Positions 19,609 through 32,085 of a stretch of 64,000 bases of DNA are shown one piece after another (position 1 is the first letter of the stretch; every line of letters starts with the position of its first letter). The position numbers were made by a program, and so were the translations under genes. The stretch lies in assembly GCF_001187905.1 (NCBI RefSeq), contig NZ_LGIS01000014.1, forward strand, positions 186,001-250,000, read 5' to 3'. The stretch is from Pantoea sp. RIT-PI-b. Lineage in GTDB: Bacteria > Pseudomonadota > Gammaproteobacteria > Enterobacterales > Enterobacteriaceae. The notes beneath the pieces are model-generated. The model saw nothing but the letters and a program-made list of their open reading frames with translations. It had not been told where the DNA came from and made no database searches.

Positions 19609-20244
19609 ATGATGTTTAAACGTTTCCTGATGATTGCCATGTTGGCAATTGTACCGCTGGCTGCGACGGCTGCGGACCAGAGCAATCCTTATAAGTTGAT
19701 GAATGAAGCGGCGGACAAAACCTTCACACGCCTGAAGAATGAACAGCCGAAGATTAAGCAGGATCCCAACTATTTGCGTGAAGTAGTGCGCCAGGAATTG
19801 ATGCCATACGTGCAGGTGAAGTATGCCGGTGCGCTAGTCCTCGGCCGCTATTATCGTGATGCGACGCCCGCTCAGCGCGATGCCTACTTCGCTGCGTTCG
19901 GCGATTATCTGGCGCAGGCTTATGGCCAGGCGCTGGCGCTGTATAACGGCCAAACTTACCAGATTCAGCCGGAGCAGCCGATTGGTGATGCCAAGATCGT
20001 GGCGATTCGCGTTACGATTATTGATCCAAATGGCCGCCCACCGGTGCGCCTTGATTTCCAGTGGCGTAAGAACAGCCAAACGGGCAACTGGCAGGCTTAT
20101 GACATGGTCGCCGAGGGCATCAGCATGATTACCACCAAACAAAATGAGTGGGGCGATCTGCTGCGTACCAAAGGTATTGATGGCCTGACGGCTCAGCTGA
20201 AAACCTATGCAGCACAGCCGATCACCCTGGATAAAAAGCAATAA
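19609..20244 (+). CDS. mlaC: Periplasmic phospholipid shuttle MlaC
   Basis: Soluble carrier that moves phospholipids between MlaA-porin in the outer membrane and MlaFEDB. Signal peptide [19 protein letters not shown] with cleavage near ATA/AD, then the Ttg2D/MlaC domain. The second ATG may be the true start. Length is 211 residues. Confidence 0.96.
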   Translation: MMFKRFLMIAMLAIVPLAATAADQSNPYKLMNEAADKTFTRLKNEQPKIKQDPNYLREVVRQELMPYVQVKYAGALVLGRYYRDATPAQRDAYFAAFGDYLAQAYGQALALYNGQTYQIQPEQPIGDAKIVAIRVTIIDPNGRPPVRLDFQWRKNSQTGNWQAYDMVAEGISMITTKQNEWGDLLRTKGIDGLTAQLKTYAAQPITLDKKQ

Positions 20245-20549
20245 TGAGTGAACCGTTACGCTGGCAGCGCACTGCCAGCACGCTGGCCCTGAGCGGCAAA
20301 TTAGATCGTGATACATTGCTGACGTTATGGCAGGAACGTGACACCGCGGTAGCAGATATCGCTACTATTGATGTCTCGGGGCTGGAAAGAGTGGATTCAG
20401 CTGGTCTGGCGCTGCTGGTGCATTTGCGTGAAATCGCGCGGGCACAAGGCAGCGCACCGCTTTTCAGCGGGATCTCCGATAAACTCCAGTCATTAATTAC
20501 GCTGTATAACCTGCAGCAGATTATTGTTTCTGCAGAAAAAATCGCCTGA
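20244..20549 (+). CDS. mlaB: STAS-domain protein MlaB
   Basis: Cytoplasmic STAS-domain subunit that stabilises MlaF; core motif DVSGLERVDSAGLALLVHL. Its ATG overlaps the mlaC stop (TAATG). Length is 101 residues. Confidence 0.95.
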   Translation: MSEPLRWQRTASTLALSGKLDRDTLLTLWQERDTAVADIATIDVSGLERVDSAGLALLVHLREIARAQGSAPLFSGISDKLQSLITLYNLQQIIVSAEKIA

Positions 20550-20568
20550 TTTCCGCACATCCATGCTA

Positions 20569-20594
20569 AGCCCCTGATTTATTCAGGGGCTTTT
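20569..20594 (+). terminator. Intrinsic terminator of the mla operon
   Basis: AGCCCCTGA, short loop, TCAGGGGCT, then TTT, directly downstream of mlaB. Confidence 0.85.
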
Positions 20595-20663
20595 GCGTAT
20601 TTAAGAGTCAGGCGCTTTCCTCTAAGATGTCTCCCTTATTATTATTAAGTGAAGTAACGAGCG

Positions 20664-20921
20664 ATGGAAAATAGTGAAGTACAGGCCGTGCTGATGCAGG
20701 CGCTGCCATTAGAAGAAGTACACGTACTCAGCAACGATGGCAGTCATTTTCAGGTCATCGCGGTGGGCGAAATGTTCGGTGAACTGAGTCGCGTGAAGAA
20801 GCAGCAGGCTGTGTACGCGCCGCTGATGGAATACATTGCGGATAACCGTATTCATGCGGTTTCCATCAAAACTTATACCCCAGCCGAGTGGGCGCGCGAC
20901 CGTAAACTCAACGGTTTCTAA
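20664..20921 (+). CDS. ibaG: BolA-family protein IbaG
   Basis: Small BolA-like protein (85 residues) linked to acid stress and, with monothiol glutaredoxins, to iron-sulphur handling. It carries the BolA core ([36 protein letters not shown]). It sits 46 bases upstream of murA, as in E. coli. Confidence 0.95.
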   Translation: MENSEVQAVLMQALPLEEVHVLSNDGSHFQVIAVGEMFGELSRVKKQQAVYAPLMEYIADNRIHAVSIKTYTPAEWARDRKLNGF

Positions 20922-20952
20922 GCGTCCTGTCGGTTGTTTTGTTGATAGATAA

Positions 20953-22227
<1,275 letters not shown>

Positions 22228-22245
22228 TTGTTTCGAGCGTGGATT

Positions 22246-22283
22246 AAAAAAACCAGTCACGATAACGCGGCTGGTTTTTTTTT
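22246..22283 (+). terminator. Intrinsic terminator of murA
   Basis: AAAAACCAG, loop, CTGGTTTTTTTTT. The flanking A-run and T-run make it likely to work for sfsB on the other strand too. Confidence 0.85.
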
Positions 22284-22296
22284 GGCTGTATGAATG

Positions 22297-22578
22297 TCAG
22301 ATCTTTTTACGATCTTTAGGCGATCGTATGCGTTGCTTACGATCCAGCAGCATGCCACTGGCAGGATCAAAGTAACGACTTGGCCAGATCTCTGCAGGAT
22401 GAACTTTGATCGCATTGGCAATCAGCCACTCACCTTTTGGCCAGGGGCGCGACAGCGCATTGGCAAGCGTTGAAGAGCTCAGCCCTGATTGCCGTGATAA
22501 TGCTGCCAGTGATGTGCCTTTCTTGCGTAGTGCAGCAATGATATCTGCCGGGTGCCAATCCTCTTTCCTTGCGTACAT
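22297..22578 (-). CDS. sfsB: Ner-like DNA-binding regulator SfsB/Nlp
   Basis: Small helix-turn-helix protein (93 residues) of the Mu Ner family: WHPADIIAALRKKGTSLAAL and GLSSSTLANALSRPWPKGEW. The E. coli orthologue at the same position affects maltose gene expression. It is convergent with murA and downstream of ispB. Confidence 0.92.
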   Translation of the reverse strand: MYARKEDWHPADIIAALRKKGTSLAALSRQSGLSSSTLANALSRPWPKGEWLIANAIKVHPAEIWPSRYFDPASGMLLDRKQRIRSPKDRKKI

Positions 22579-22790
22579 AACTTTCTTCTCCGTGTCCGTG
22601 TTGTTGCTTCATCTCTGCTGCAAAATATCTCTCCCATCGCAGAGCTATTTGGAAAAATATCCGGAATTTTATAGCAAATGTTTCCCATAAATTTCCAGTA
22701 ATTGTTTGACCAGCACACGAAACTGCGTCGCTTTTCGCAAAACCAATGCAAGGGATGTAAGTTAAAGAGGAGAAGGGGAGGAGAGGAAAC

Positions 22791-22808
22791 GGGGCCAATG
22801 CTGGCCCC
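22791..22808 (-). terminator. Hairpin downstream of ispB
   Basis: GGGGCCA, loop, TGGCCCC, a perfect 7-bp stem. On the minus strand it follows the ispB stop directly and is followed by a pyrimidine-rich stretch, so a terminator is likely. Confidence 0.65.
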
Positions 22809-22815
22809 ATTGAAA

Positions 22816-23787
22816 TCAGAAGTCGCGCTGTACTGACATATGCGCCAGCGCTTCCAGCGCGCTACGCCACGGGCTTTCTGGTAATACCTGCAGCGCCGAG
22901 ATGGCTTTATCGGCCTCTTCTTCAGCGCGTTTACGGGTCCATTCCAGCGACCCCGTTTGTTGCATCGCCGCCAGTACCGGTTCCAGCAGATGGCGACCGT
23001 TGCCTTCTTCAATGGCTTTACGAATCATCTGCGTCTGTTCTGGCGTTCCATTGTGCATTGCATGCAGCAACGGCAGCGTCGGCTTACCTTCGCTCAGGTC
23101 ATCACCGGTATTTTTACCCAGCGTTTCACCATCCGCGCTGTAATCCAGCAAATCATCGATAAGCTGGAAAGCCGTGCCAAGGTAGCGACCATAATCCTGC
23201 AACGCCTTTTCCTGCGCTGGCGTCGCATCGGCTAAAATCGCAGAAGCCTGTGAAGCCGCTTCAAAAAGGCGCGCGGTTTTGCTGTAGATCACCCGCATGT
23301 AGCTCTCTTCGGTGATATCCGGATCGTTGCAGTTCATTAACTGCAGCACTTCCCCTTCCGCGATCACGTTGACCGCTTCAGACATCAGCGCAAGGATCTT
23401 TAAGGATCCCATACTGGTCATCATCTGGAATGAGCGGGTATAAATAAAATCCCCTACCAGCACGCTAGCCGCATTACCAAATGCCGCGTTGGCCGTTGCT
23501 TTGCCACGGCGCATATCGGATTCATCCACGACATCATCGTGCAGCAGCGTGGCCGTATGGATAAATTCAATCAGCGCGGCATTGGTGATATGCAACGATC
23601 CCTGATAATTCAGCGCGCGTGCAGACAGCACAGCGATCATCGGACGGATGCGTTTTCCCCCGCCGCTGATGATGTAATAGCCCAACTGGTTAATCAGTGA
23701 GACTTCTGAATTCAGCTGCTCGAGGATGGTCTGGTTGACGGCCGCCATATCCTGCGCGGTTAATTCATTAATCTGTTCTAAGTTCAT
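22816..23787 (-). CDS. ispB: Octaprenyl diphosphate synthase
   Basis: Makes the C40 side chain of ubiquinone and menaquinone. Both aspartate-rich motifs are present (LLHDDVVDESD and LIDDLLDYSAD). The start at MNLEQINELTAQDM gives 323 residues, equal to E. coli; longer upstream frames run into the rplU promoter. Divergent from rplU. Confidence 0.97.
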   Translation of the reverse strand: MNLEQINELTAQDMAAVNQTILEQLNSEVSLINQLGYYIISGGGKRIRPMIAVLSARALNYQGSLHITNAALIEFIHTATLLHDDVVDESDMRRGKATANAAFGNAASVLVGDFIYTRSFQMMTSMGSLKILALMSEAVNVIAEGEVLQLMNCNDPDITEESYMRVIYSKTARLFEAASQASAILADATPAQEKALQDYGRYLGTAFQLIDDLLDYSADGETLGKNTGDDLSEGKPTLPLLHAMHNGTPEQTQMIRKAIEEGNGRHLLEPVLAAMQQTGSLEWTRKRAEEEADKAISALQVLPESPWRSALEALAHMSVQRDF

Positions 23788-23939
23788 TCGTCTTTTCAGC
23801 TTTACTCGTTTTTTGCATGGTAAGCGCTTTACACAGCGTGAGTTCAGGTAATCTGTTACTGATTGTACTTGAAAAATCGGGTTGCGAAACGTTTGCATTC
23901 GCCTTGCGCTTTTTTTCTGCAAGAGAGTGCAAAGTGCTC

Positions 23940-23968
23940 TTGTCTTCTGCTGGAGTATTGCGTAGAAT
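23940..23968 (+). promoter_or_regulatory. rplU-rpmA promoter
   Basis: TTGTCT, 17-bp spacer, TAGAAT (23963-23968), then a GC-rich discriminator (TCGCGCCC) of the kind found at stringently controlled ribosomal promoters. It lies about 65 bases upstream of rplU. Confidence 0.75.
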
Positions 23969-24039
23969 TCGCGCCCTATTGTGAATATTTATCGCGCCGC
24001 CTGATGAACAGAAAGGCACGCGCAGAAGCGGAGTTTTAT

Positions 24040-24351
24040 ATGTACGCGGTTTTCCAAAGTGGTGGTAAACAACACCGAGTAAGCGAAGGTCAGACCGTTC
24101 GCCTGGAAAAGCTGGACATCGCAACCGGTGAAACCATTGAGTTTGACCAGGTTCTGATGATCGCAAATGGCGAAGACGTGAAAATCGGCGCGCCACTGGT
24201 TTCAGGCGGTGTGATCAAGGCAGAAGTTGTTGCTCACGGTCGTGGCGAGAAAATTAAAATCGTTAAGTTTCGTCGTCGTAAACACTACCGTAAGCAAGCT
24301 GGTCACCGTCAGTGGTTCACAGATGTGAAAATCACTGTGATCGGCGCGTAA
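24040..24351 (+). CDS. rplU: 50S ribosomal protein L21
   Basis: 103 residues from the ATG preceded by GGAG, matching E. coli L21 in length and sequence ([34 protein letters not shown]). Upstream open-frame extension covers the promoter and leader and is not coding. Confidence 0.98.
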   Translation: MYAVFQSGGKQHRVSEGQTVRLEKLDIATGETIEFDQVLMIANGEDVKIGAPLVSGGVIKAEVVAHGRGEKIKIVKFRRRKHYRKQAGHRQWFTDVKITVIGA

Positions 24352-24363
24352 GAGGAGATCTGA

Positions 24364-24624
<261 letters not shown>

Positions 24625-24666
24625 GGTTGTCGTGCTGCAGACGTTTACCGTCTGAATACACGAATG

Positions 24667-24695
24667 AAAGGCCCCGCAGCTTTGCGGGGCTTTTT
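24667..24695 (+). terminator. rplU-rpmA intrinsic terminator
   Basis: GCCCCGC, loop AGCTTT, GCGGGGC, then TTTTT. Confidence 0.9.
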
Positions 24696-24859
24696 ACATT
24701 CTGCTGAAGCTTGCTGGATAACAGCGACGTTGCAGCACAGTTGTTGTACAATTTATGTACTCCTGGCTTTGCCAGTTTTGTATTATCCGCCGTCGGTCAG
24801 CGCAGAAGACCCTGGCGGACCCGTTTGCGGCCTGCAAGCTGCCGTGAACGACAGCGTGA

Positions 24860-26047
<1,188 letters not shown>

Positions 26048-26056
26048 TCGCAGCAG

Positions 26057-26084
26057 AAAAAGCGGCCAGATGGCCGCTTTTTTT
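26057..26084. terminator. Bidirectional terminator between obgE and entH
   Basis: AAAAAGCGGCC, loop AGAT, GGCCGCTTTTTTT. A and T runs on both sides allow use by obgE (plus) and by the ent operon (minus). Confidence 0.9.
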
Positions 26085-26089
26085 ATGTC

Positions 26090-26506
26090 CTAACCCAGCA
26101 CCGCCACCGTCAAACGCGACGTACAGCACAGCTGATCGCGGGCGTTGCGGATCTCAATCTGCCAGCTCTGATTGCGCGCACCAAGGTGCAGCGGACGGCA
26201 AATCCCGCGCACTTCACCGCTGCTCACCGCGCGGTGGTGGCTAGCGCTGACTTCAATCCCCACCACACTTTTGCCTTCCTCAATACTGAGGTAACCGGCG
26301 ATCGATCCCATCGACTCCGCCAGCACCACCGAGGCGCCGCCGTGCAATAGGCCAAACGGCTGCTGCGTCCGGACATCCACCGGCATGGTGGCCTCAAGGT
26401 AATCTTCACCGATGGCGGTGAACACAATGCCCACGTGTGCCACCAGCGAATTTTCACCCAGCTTATTTAGCGTCTCAAGATCGACCGATCGTTTCCAAAT
26501 TGCCAT
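26090..26506 (-). CDS. entH: Enterobactin proofreading thioesterase EntH
   Basis: Hotdog-fold thioesterase that clears wrongly loaded aryl groups from EntB. The motif HQPFGLLHGGAS of the family appears as QQPFGLLHGGAS (about residues 48-59). Length is 138 residues (137 in E. coli). Last gene of entCEBAH, 3 bases after entA. Confidence 0.95.
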   Translation of the reverse strand: MAIWKRSVDLETLNKLGENSLVAHVGIVFTAIGEDYLEATMPVDVRTQQPFGLLHGGASVVLAESMGSIAGYLSIEEGKSVVGIEVSASHHRAVSSGEVRGICRPLHLGARNQSWQIEIRNARDQLCCTSRLTVAVLG

Positions 26507-26509
26507 CTG

Positions 26510-27265
26510 TTAGGATCCCAGCGTTGCGCCACCGTCGACCACAATATCCTGCAGTACCACGTGGCTGGCAAGATCCGAAGCGAGGAACATCACGTTAGCC
26601 ACGATCTCCTGCGGCTTAGCGATCTTACGCAACGGAATCCCCAGTTTGTACTGATCCGGGAAGCCATTGATCATCTCCTGTTCCGCTTCAGGCGTATGCC
26701 ACAGGCTGCGCTGCATATCGGTATCGGTCGAACCCGGTGACACGATATTGCAGCGCACGCCGAAAGGTGCCATCTCCAGCCCAACGGTCAGACACAGGCT
26801 GCGCAGCGCCGCCTTGGATGCGCCATAGGCGGACATGCCGATGCGTGGTGCGTGCGCGGCGTTAGAGGCGATAGTGACAATCGCGCCCGCGCGCTGCTGG
26901 CGAAACACCGGCAAGGTTTGCTGGAACATATTGAACGCGCCACCGGCATTTACCGCCAAACAGGCTTGCCAATCCTCGAACGTCAGCTCATCAGTGCTGC
27001 CAATGCGCAGGATGCCGGCACCGTTTACCAGCACATCCAGACGGGGCTGATCCGCCAGCAAACGCTGGCAAACCGCTTTGACTTCAAGCGCATTCGCCAC
27101 ATCCAGCACCTGGGTAGTAAACGGATAGTCAGCCTGATCGAAACGCAGATCGAAGCCGATCACCTGTGCACCTGCCTGATGGAAGCTCAGCGCCGTGTGA
27201 TAACCAATGCCTTTGCCCGCGCCGGTGACCCAGACGATTTTTCCACTGAAATCAAAGGTATTCAT
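26510..27265 (-). CDS. entA: 2,3-dihydro-2,3-dihydroxybenzoate dehydrogenase EntA
   Basis: NAD-dependent short-chain dehydrogenase that forms 2,3-dihydroxybenzoate. Nucleotide-binding motif GAGKGIGYHTA and catalytic YGASK. The ATG used overlaps the entB stop (ATGA), giving 251 residues; an upstream in-frame extension within entB is not supported. Confidence 0.96.
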   Translation of the reverse strand: MNTFDFSGKIVWVTGAGKGIGYHTALSFHQAGAQVIGFDLRFDQADYPFTTQVLDVANALEVKAVCQRLLADQPRLDVLVNGAGILRIGSTDELTFEDWQACLAVNAGGAFNMFQQTLPVFRQQRAGAIVTIASNAAHAPRIGMSAYGASKAALRSLCLTVGLEMAPFGVRCNIVSPGSTDTDMQRSLWHTPEAEQEMINGFPDQYKLGIPLRKIAKPQEIVANVMFLASDLASHVVLQDIVVDGGATLGS

Positions 27266-28116
27266 TTGGCTGGCACCCGTGACAGCAGCGCCCACCAGCC
27301 ATCAATGGTTGGATTTTTAGCCAGGCTGACGAAATCGATATCGCTGTGCACCTGGCGCCAGCGCGCCGCCAGCGCCATGACGCGTACTGAATCCAGACCG
27401 TAATCGATCAGGTTCTCGTCATCCTCAGGCACATCGTCATCTTCCAGCAGCGGTAAAATCAGCGCGCGCAGATCGTCTTTGCTTAGCGGCAGCGGCATCA
27501 GATCGGCGGTCATTACCACTTTCCCACTGCGGCCAGCGGTGTAAGTCAGCGCCATCATGTGCTCTTCACGCGTAAAGTCAGCCAGCGCATCGGCCACCAT
27601 AAACGGCTGAATGTTACGCATAAAGGCGTCTGTCGCGGTGGTCAGGCAGCCAATGTGCGCGTAAACGCCGGTGATGATCAGCTGGTCGCGCCCCATTTCT
27701 TGCAGGATCGACTCAAGCGGCGAGCGCACAAATGCGCTGTAGCGCCATTTGGTCAGAACCTGGTCGTCCTGATCCGGTGCCAGCGCATCAACGATCTTCT
27801 GCTGATCCGGATGCTTGTTCAGGCCCGGTCCCCACATGTCGTTAAGCAGCGCGCGATCGGCATCGCTCTGCTCATTTGGCTGTGCGGTATAAAACACCGG
27901 AATGCCCTGCGCCTTGCAGTAGGCGCGCAGGCGCGCGATGTTTTCGACTACCTGATCCACCAGCGGGCTGTTTTCTCCCCAGAAATTGAGGAAGTACGCC
28001 TGCATATCGTGAATCAACAGCGCGGCACGCTGCGGTTCCAGTGCCCACTTCACTTTGTTGGTTGGCAGTTCTGTCGCTGCAGGCAGCGCATACGAATTGA
28101 GTTTTGGAATAGCCAT
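27262..28116 (-). CDS. entB: Isochorismatase / aryl carrier protein EntB
   Basis: Bifunctional: the N-terminal isochorismatase domain (about residues 1-205) makes dihydro-DHB, and the C-terminal aryl carrier domain holds DHB on a phosphopantetheine arm at Ser243 (DYGLDSVRV; Ser245 in E. coli). Length is 284 residues. The carrier needs a phosphopantetheinyl transferase, and none is encoded in this window. Confidence 0.97.
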   Translation of the reverse strand: MAIPKLNSYALPAATELPTNKVKWALEPQRAALLIHDMQAYFLNFWGENSPLVDQVVENIARLRAYCKAQGIPVFYTAQPNEQSDADRALLNDMWGPGLNKHPDQQKIVDALAPDQDDQVLTKWRYSAFVRSPLESILQEMGRDQLIITGVYAHIGCLTTATDAFMRNIQPFMVADALADFTREEHMMALTYTAGRSGKVVMTADLMPLPLSKDDLRALILPLLEDDDVPEDDENLIDYGLDSVRVMALAARWRQVHSDIDFVSLAKNPTIDGWWALLSRVPAK

Positions 28117-28134
28117 TACATTCTCCGGAACAGG

Positions 28135-29751
28135 TCACGCTTGCGCTTGTTGATCGGCAAGCTGTTGGCGTAAACGTTTTTTATCCACCTTGCCGACTGG
28201 CGTCAGCGGCAGGGCATCTACGCAGGTAATACGGTCAGGTAATTTGAACTCGGCGACGCCCAGTTCACGCAGATGACGGCGCAGCGCCACCGCTTTAATC
28301 GGCTGGCTGGCGACGATAAAGGCGCAGCTCTTTTCACCCATCAATTCATCGTTCATCGACACCAGCGCGGCGTGGATCACATCCGGATGGCGCTGCAGCA
28401 GATTTTCGATCTCTTCAGCTGCGATCTTCTCGCCACCGCGATTGATCTGATCCTTTTCGCGCCCTTGCACGGTGATATAACCCTGCGCGTTGATCTCAAT
28501 CAGATCGCCGGAGCAGTAAAAGCCATTGGCGTCGAAGCTGGCGGCATTGTGTTCTGGGCTCTTGTAGTAGCCACGGAAGGTGTAAGGTCCGCGCGTCATC
28601 AGGCGACCGATGGTGCCGGTTGGCAGCGCATTGCCATGCTCATCGGCCACCCACACTTCATCGTCCGCAGAGATTGGGCGGCCTTGCGTGGTGAGAATGG
28701 TGTTCTCATCGTCGCCAAAGCGGGTGTAGTTCACCAAACCTTCGGCCATACCGAACACCTGCTGCAACTGACAGCCAATCTCACGCTGAATGCGTGCCGC
28801 CAGGGTTTCACCCAGCTTGGCGCCGCCCACCTGAATGCGCTGCAGCGAGGCCAGCTGTTGATTGCTGCCCCATTCCTGAATCGCCTGTAACCACAGGCTC
28901 ACTGCCGGCGGCACCAAACCGGTATCCGTCACCTGATGCTTTTCAATCAGCGGGAAACACAACGTAGCGCTGGGATCGGCGGCCAGAATCACCTGTCCAC
29001 CCGCGTAAAATACGCCGAGTGAACCGGGTGAACTCATCGCAAAGTTATGCGGGGCGGGCAGGGCGATGAGATAGCGCGTATCGGCGGTTACCTCACAGAT
29101 CTCATCACTGGCGCGGATGCTGTAGTAATAGTCGTTGTGGGTGCGCGGAATCAGCTTCGGTGTACCGGTGCTGCCGCCGGAGAGCTGGAAAAACGCGACT
29201 TCATCGGCGGCGGTTGGCGTGGCGACGAAATCACCTGCGGCTTCCGCCATCAGCGCTTCCAGCGTGTTTTCCGGCTGGTTGTCATTACGCAGAATCACCT
29301 GCTGCAGCGAAGGCTGCGCGGCGCACAGGGCGCTGATAAAGGTGTCGTCAGCAAACAGTGCATGGGTGCGATCGGCAATCAGCAGCTTAGGTTCGATCTG
29401 CGCGGCATAGGCGCTGAGTTCGGTACGCTGATGGCTGAACAGGGCGAATACTGAGGCTACGCCGAGCTTAAACAGTGCGAATACCGTGACATAAAAATCA
29501 GCCACATTGCCGAGCTGCACCAGCGCGGTATCACCATTCTGCAAGCCGCGCCGCTGCAGCGCGGCAGCCAGATTGCTGCTTAGCACATCCATGTCGCGAT
29601 AGCTGATTTGACGATCGCCATCAATCACCGCAATGGCATCGTTGTGCTGATGACGCGCCAAAATATCGGTCATCGGCACATCCAGCCAGTAGCCTTTTTC
29701 GCGGTAGCGCGCGGCCAGATCGTCCGGCCAGCGAGTATAGGGAATGCTCAT
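28135..29751 (-). CDS. entE: 2,3-dihydroxybenzoate-AMP ligase EntE
   Basis: Adenylates DHB and loads it on EntB. ANL-superfamily motifs: [30 protein letters not shown], the YCSGDL hinge and a C-terminal catalytic Lys in GKVDKKRL. The start at [12 protein letters not shown] after AAAGGA gives 538 residues. Fourth from the end in entCEBAH. Confidence 0.97.
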   Translation of the reverse strand: MSIPYTRWPDDLAARYREKGYWLDVPMTDILARHQHNDAIAVIDGDRQISYRDMDVLSSNLAAALQRRGLQNGDTALVQLGNVADFYVTVFALFKLGVASVFALFSHQRTELSAYAAQIEPKLLIADRTHALFADDTFISALCAAQPSLQQVILRNDNQPENTLEALMAEAAGDFVATPTAADEVAFFQLSGGSTGTPKLIPRTHNDYYYSIRASDEICEVTADTRYLIALPAPHNFAMSSPGSLGVFYAGGQVILAADPSATLCFPLIEKHQVTDTGLVPPAVSLWLQAIQEWGSNQQLASLQRIQVGGAKLGETLAARIQREIGCQLQQVFGMAEGLVNYTRFGDDENTILTTQGRPISADDEVWVADEHGNALPTGTIGRLMTRGPYTFRGYYKSPEHNAASFDANGFYCSGDLIEINAQGYITVQGREKDQINRGGEKIAAEEIENLLQRHPDVIHAALVSMNDELMGEKSCAFIVASQPIKAVALRRHLRELGVAEFKLPDRITCVDALPLTPVGKVDKKRLRQQLADQQAQA

Positions 29752-29761
29752 GCTCTTTCCT

Positions 29762-30943
29762 TTATTGCAGTCCAAAGGCGCGCAACATGGTATCCAGCTT
29801 CACGCCGGTTTCGCGCCATTCTGATTCGGGTTGGGAGTCGGCCACAATGCCCGCGCCGGCAAACAGCCGTACACGCGTGCCATGCACAGTACCGCAGCGG
29901 ATGGTGACGACCCATTCGCCATTGCCTTCGCTATCGCACCAGCCGACGATGCCGCCAAACAGTTGGCGATCAAAGGGTTCCAGCTGCTGAATCAACTGTT
30001 GGGCACGTTGATGCGGAAAGCCGCTCAGCGCCGGCGTTGGATGCAGCAGGCAGGCCAGCGACAGGGCGTTTTCGCGCTCGTCCTGAACTTCGCCGTCGAT
30101 TTGCGTCGCCAGATGCCACAGCGTAGCGGTGGTGATCAGCGAAGGCGTGGACGGTACCGAGAGCAAACGGCTGCGCGGCTGCAGCGTGGTACGCATCGCG
30201 TCGGTCACCAGTTTGTGTTCATGGCGATCTTTGCTGGAATTCATCAGCGTGTTACCGACCGCGCGATCCTGCTGCACATCGCCATGATTGCGCCGCGCAG
30301 AGCCCGCCAGTGGGCAGGAGCTGAAATCGCGCCCCTGTTTACGCAGCATCAGTTCCGGGCTGGCACCGATCAGCGCACCGCCTTGCGGCAGCGGCAGATG
30401 GAAATGGTAGCTATTCGGGTTCTGCGCAATCACACGCTGCATCAGCGCCCCAGTATCAACCGGCTGCTCAGTGACGATATCCATCAGGCGCGACAGCACC
30501 ACTTTATCGAGATCGCCGCGCTGCGTGGCCGCTACCGCATCTGCCACCATATCGATAAAGACATCGTGGTCCGGCACCGGCGTGCGGCGACGCACCTCAG
30601 GCAGATCGCTGATGCCTTGCGGCAGTGCGTTTTGCAGGTCGTCACGATTAAAGGTCTGATAAGACTCGGGAATAAACAAAGCCGCAGGTTGGCTGACATC
30701 GAAGGGAATCGCGCCGACCAAAATCGGATTGGCGATGCCCTGTTTTTTCGCGGCGTCAAAGTGCTGACGCAGCTGTTGTTGGAAATCACCCTGCAGCGAC
30801 GCGGCGTCATGTACCGGCGTGGTAATAGTGGTATAGCATCCTTGCGTTGCCAAACTGCGCCACGGCGAGGTAAACAGGAAACCACGGCTTAGCGCGGAAT
30901 AATCCTTCAGCCAGGCATTTTCAAACGTGGAAGATTCCACCAT
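29762..30943 (-). CDS. entC: Isochorismate synthase EntC
   Basis: First step of enterobactin synthesis, chorismate to isochorismate. Chorismate-binding domain with [40 protein letters not shown] and RLFAGAGIV. Starting at ATG 30943 (after AGGTG) gives 393 residues; a GTG three codons earlier is also in frame. First gene of the biosynthetic operon, with a Fur box 30-48 bases upstream. Confidence 0.96.
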   Translation of the reverse strand: MVESSTFENAWLKDYSALSRGFLFTSPWRSLATQGCYTTITTPVHDAASLQGDFQQQLRQHFDAAKKQGIANPILVGAIPFDVSQPAALFIPESYQTFNRDDLQNALPQGISDLPEVRRRTPVPDHDVFIDMVADAVAATQRGDLDKVVLSRLMDIVTEQPVDTGALMQRVIAQNPNSYHFHLPLPQGGALIGASPELMLRKQGRDFSSCPLAGSARRNHGDVQQDRAVGNTLMNSSKDRHEHKLVTDAMRTTLQPRSRLLSVPSTPSLITTATLWHLATQIDGEVQDERENALSLACLLHPTPALSGFPHQRAQQLIQQLEPFDRQLFGGIVGWCDSEGNGEWVVTIRCGTVHGTRVRLFAGAGIVADSQPESEWRETGVKLDTMLRAFGLQ

Positions 30944-30972
30944 AATTTTCACCTATAAATGATAAGATTATT

Positions 30973-30991
30973 AAGAATGATTATCATTTTT
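30973..30991. promoter_or_regulatory. Fur box between entC and fepB
   Basis: AAGAATGATTATCATTTTT matches 14 of 19 bases of the Fur consensus, with a symmetric core AATGATTATCATT. It lies in the divergent entC/fepB region and would repress both when iron is plentiful. Confidence 0.85.
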
Positions 30992-31095
30992 ATTATGGGC
31001 CTGTAACCTACGTCGATTGGGCAAAAGTGTCAATCCATTCGCGGGATTTCAGCTGCGTTTAACCGTAATCAGGTGCGGAAGCCAATCAGGGCAAT

Positions 31096-32085
31096 ATGCT
31101 AAAAAGTGGACCAAAACTTATGAATAAATGCGGTTTTTGGGGTATTGCAGCCCTATTGTGTGTTTTCCAGACGTTCGCCAGCGTCGCGCACGCCGAACAA
31201 GCCTGGCCGCGCACCGTTCAGGGCGCTAACGGACCGCTCACCTTAAGCAAAGCGCCGCAGCGCATTGTCTCCACCAGCGTGACACTGACCGGATCGCTGT
31301 TGGCGATTGATGCGCCGGTCATCGCCTCGGGCGCCACGGCCCCCAATAGTCGCCTGGCCGACGATCAGGGCTTCTTCCGTCAGTGGAGCGACGTGGCCAA
31401 ACAGCACCAGCTCAAACGCCTGTACATCGGCGAGCCAAGTGCCGAAGCAGTGGCAGCAGAAGCGCCGGATCTGATTATCGTCAGCGCCACCGGCAATGAT
31501 TCCGCCATCAAACTCGCCGACCAGTTCTCTGCCATTGCGCCGACGCTGGTGGTCAACTATGACGACAAAAGTTGGCAGGATGTGGTTACGCTGCTAGGCC
31601 AGGCCACCGGCCACGACGCGCAGGCTGCACAGCGTGTTAAAGCCTTTGACGATCGCGAAGCGGCGCTGAAGAAAGCCATCACGCTGCCACCGCAGCCGGT
31701 CTCCGCCATGGTGTGGAACGGCGGAGGACGCGCGGTCAACCTGTGGACCGCCGCCTCAGCGCAGGGCAAGCTGCTGGAACAACTGGGTTTCACCCTGGCG
31801 ATGCCGCCGGCAAATGTGGCGCAGAGCCACAGCATGGGACAGCGTAAAGATATCGTTCAGCTATCGGGTGAAAACGTCGCCAGCGGCCTGACGGGTAAAA
31901 CCTTCCTGCTGTTTGCCGCCGACGATAAAACCACGCAGTCGGTGCTGGGCAACCCGTTCCTTGCACAGAACGCCGCAGTACAAGGCAAGCAGGTTTACGC
32001 GCTGGGTGTTGATTCGTTCCGTCTCGATTACTACAGCGCCAGCAATCTGCTGGCGCGTCTGGAAAAACTGTTCGTTAAATCATGA
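31096..32085 (+). CDS. fepB: Ferric enterobactin periplasmic binding protein FepB
   Basis: Captures ferric enterobactin in the periplasm and delivers it to FepDGC. N-terminal signal peptide ending in SVAHA, then [25 protein letters not shown] and [19 protein letters not shown], as in E. coli FepB. Two starts are possible: ATG 31096 (after AGGG) or ATG 31120 (MNKCGFWGI). Its last codon and stop share the palindrome TCATGA with entS on the other strand. Confidence 0.95.
   Translation: MLKSGPKLMNKCGFWGIAALLCVFQTFASVAHAEQAWPRTVQGANGPLTLSKAPQRIVSTSVTLTGSLLAIDAPVIASGATAPNSRLADDQGFFRQWSDVAKQHQLKRLYIGEPSAEAVAAEAPDLIIVSATGNDSAIKLADQFSAIAPTLVVNYDDKSWQDVVTLLGQATGHDAQAAQRVKAFDDREAALKKAITLPPQPVSAMVWNGGGRAVNLWTAASAQGKLLEQLGFTLAMPPANVAQSHSMGQRKDIVQLSGENVASGLTGKTFLLFAADDKTTQSVLGNPFLAQNAAVQGKQVYALGVDSFRLDYYSASNLLARLEKLFVKS

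Noticed and set aside
29831..30892. 353-codon open frame antisense to entC
   Set aside because: Shadow frame in GC-rich coding DNA; entC is clearly the gene.
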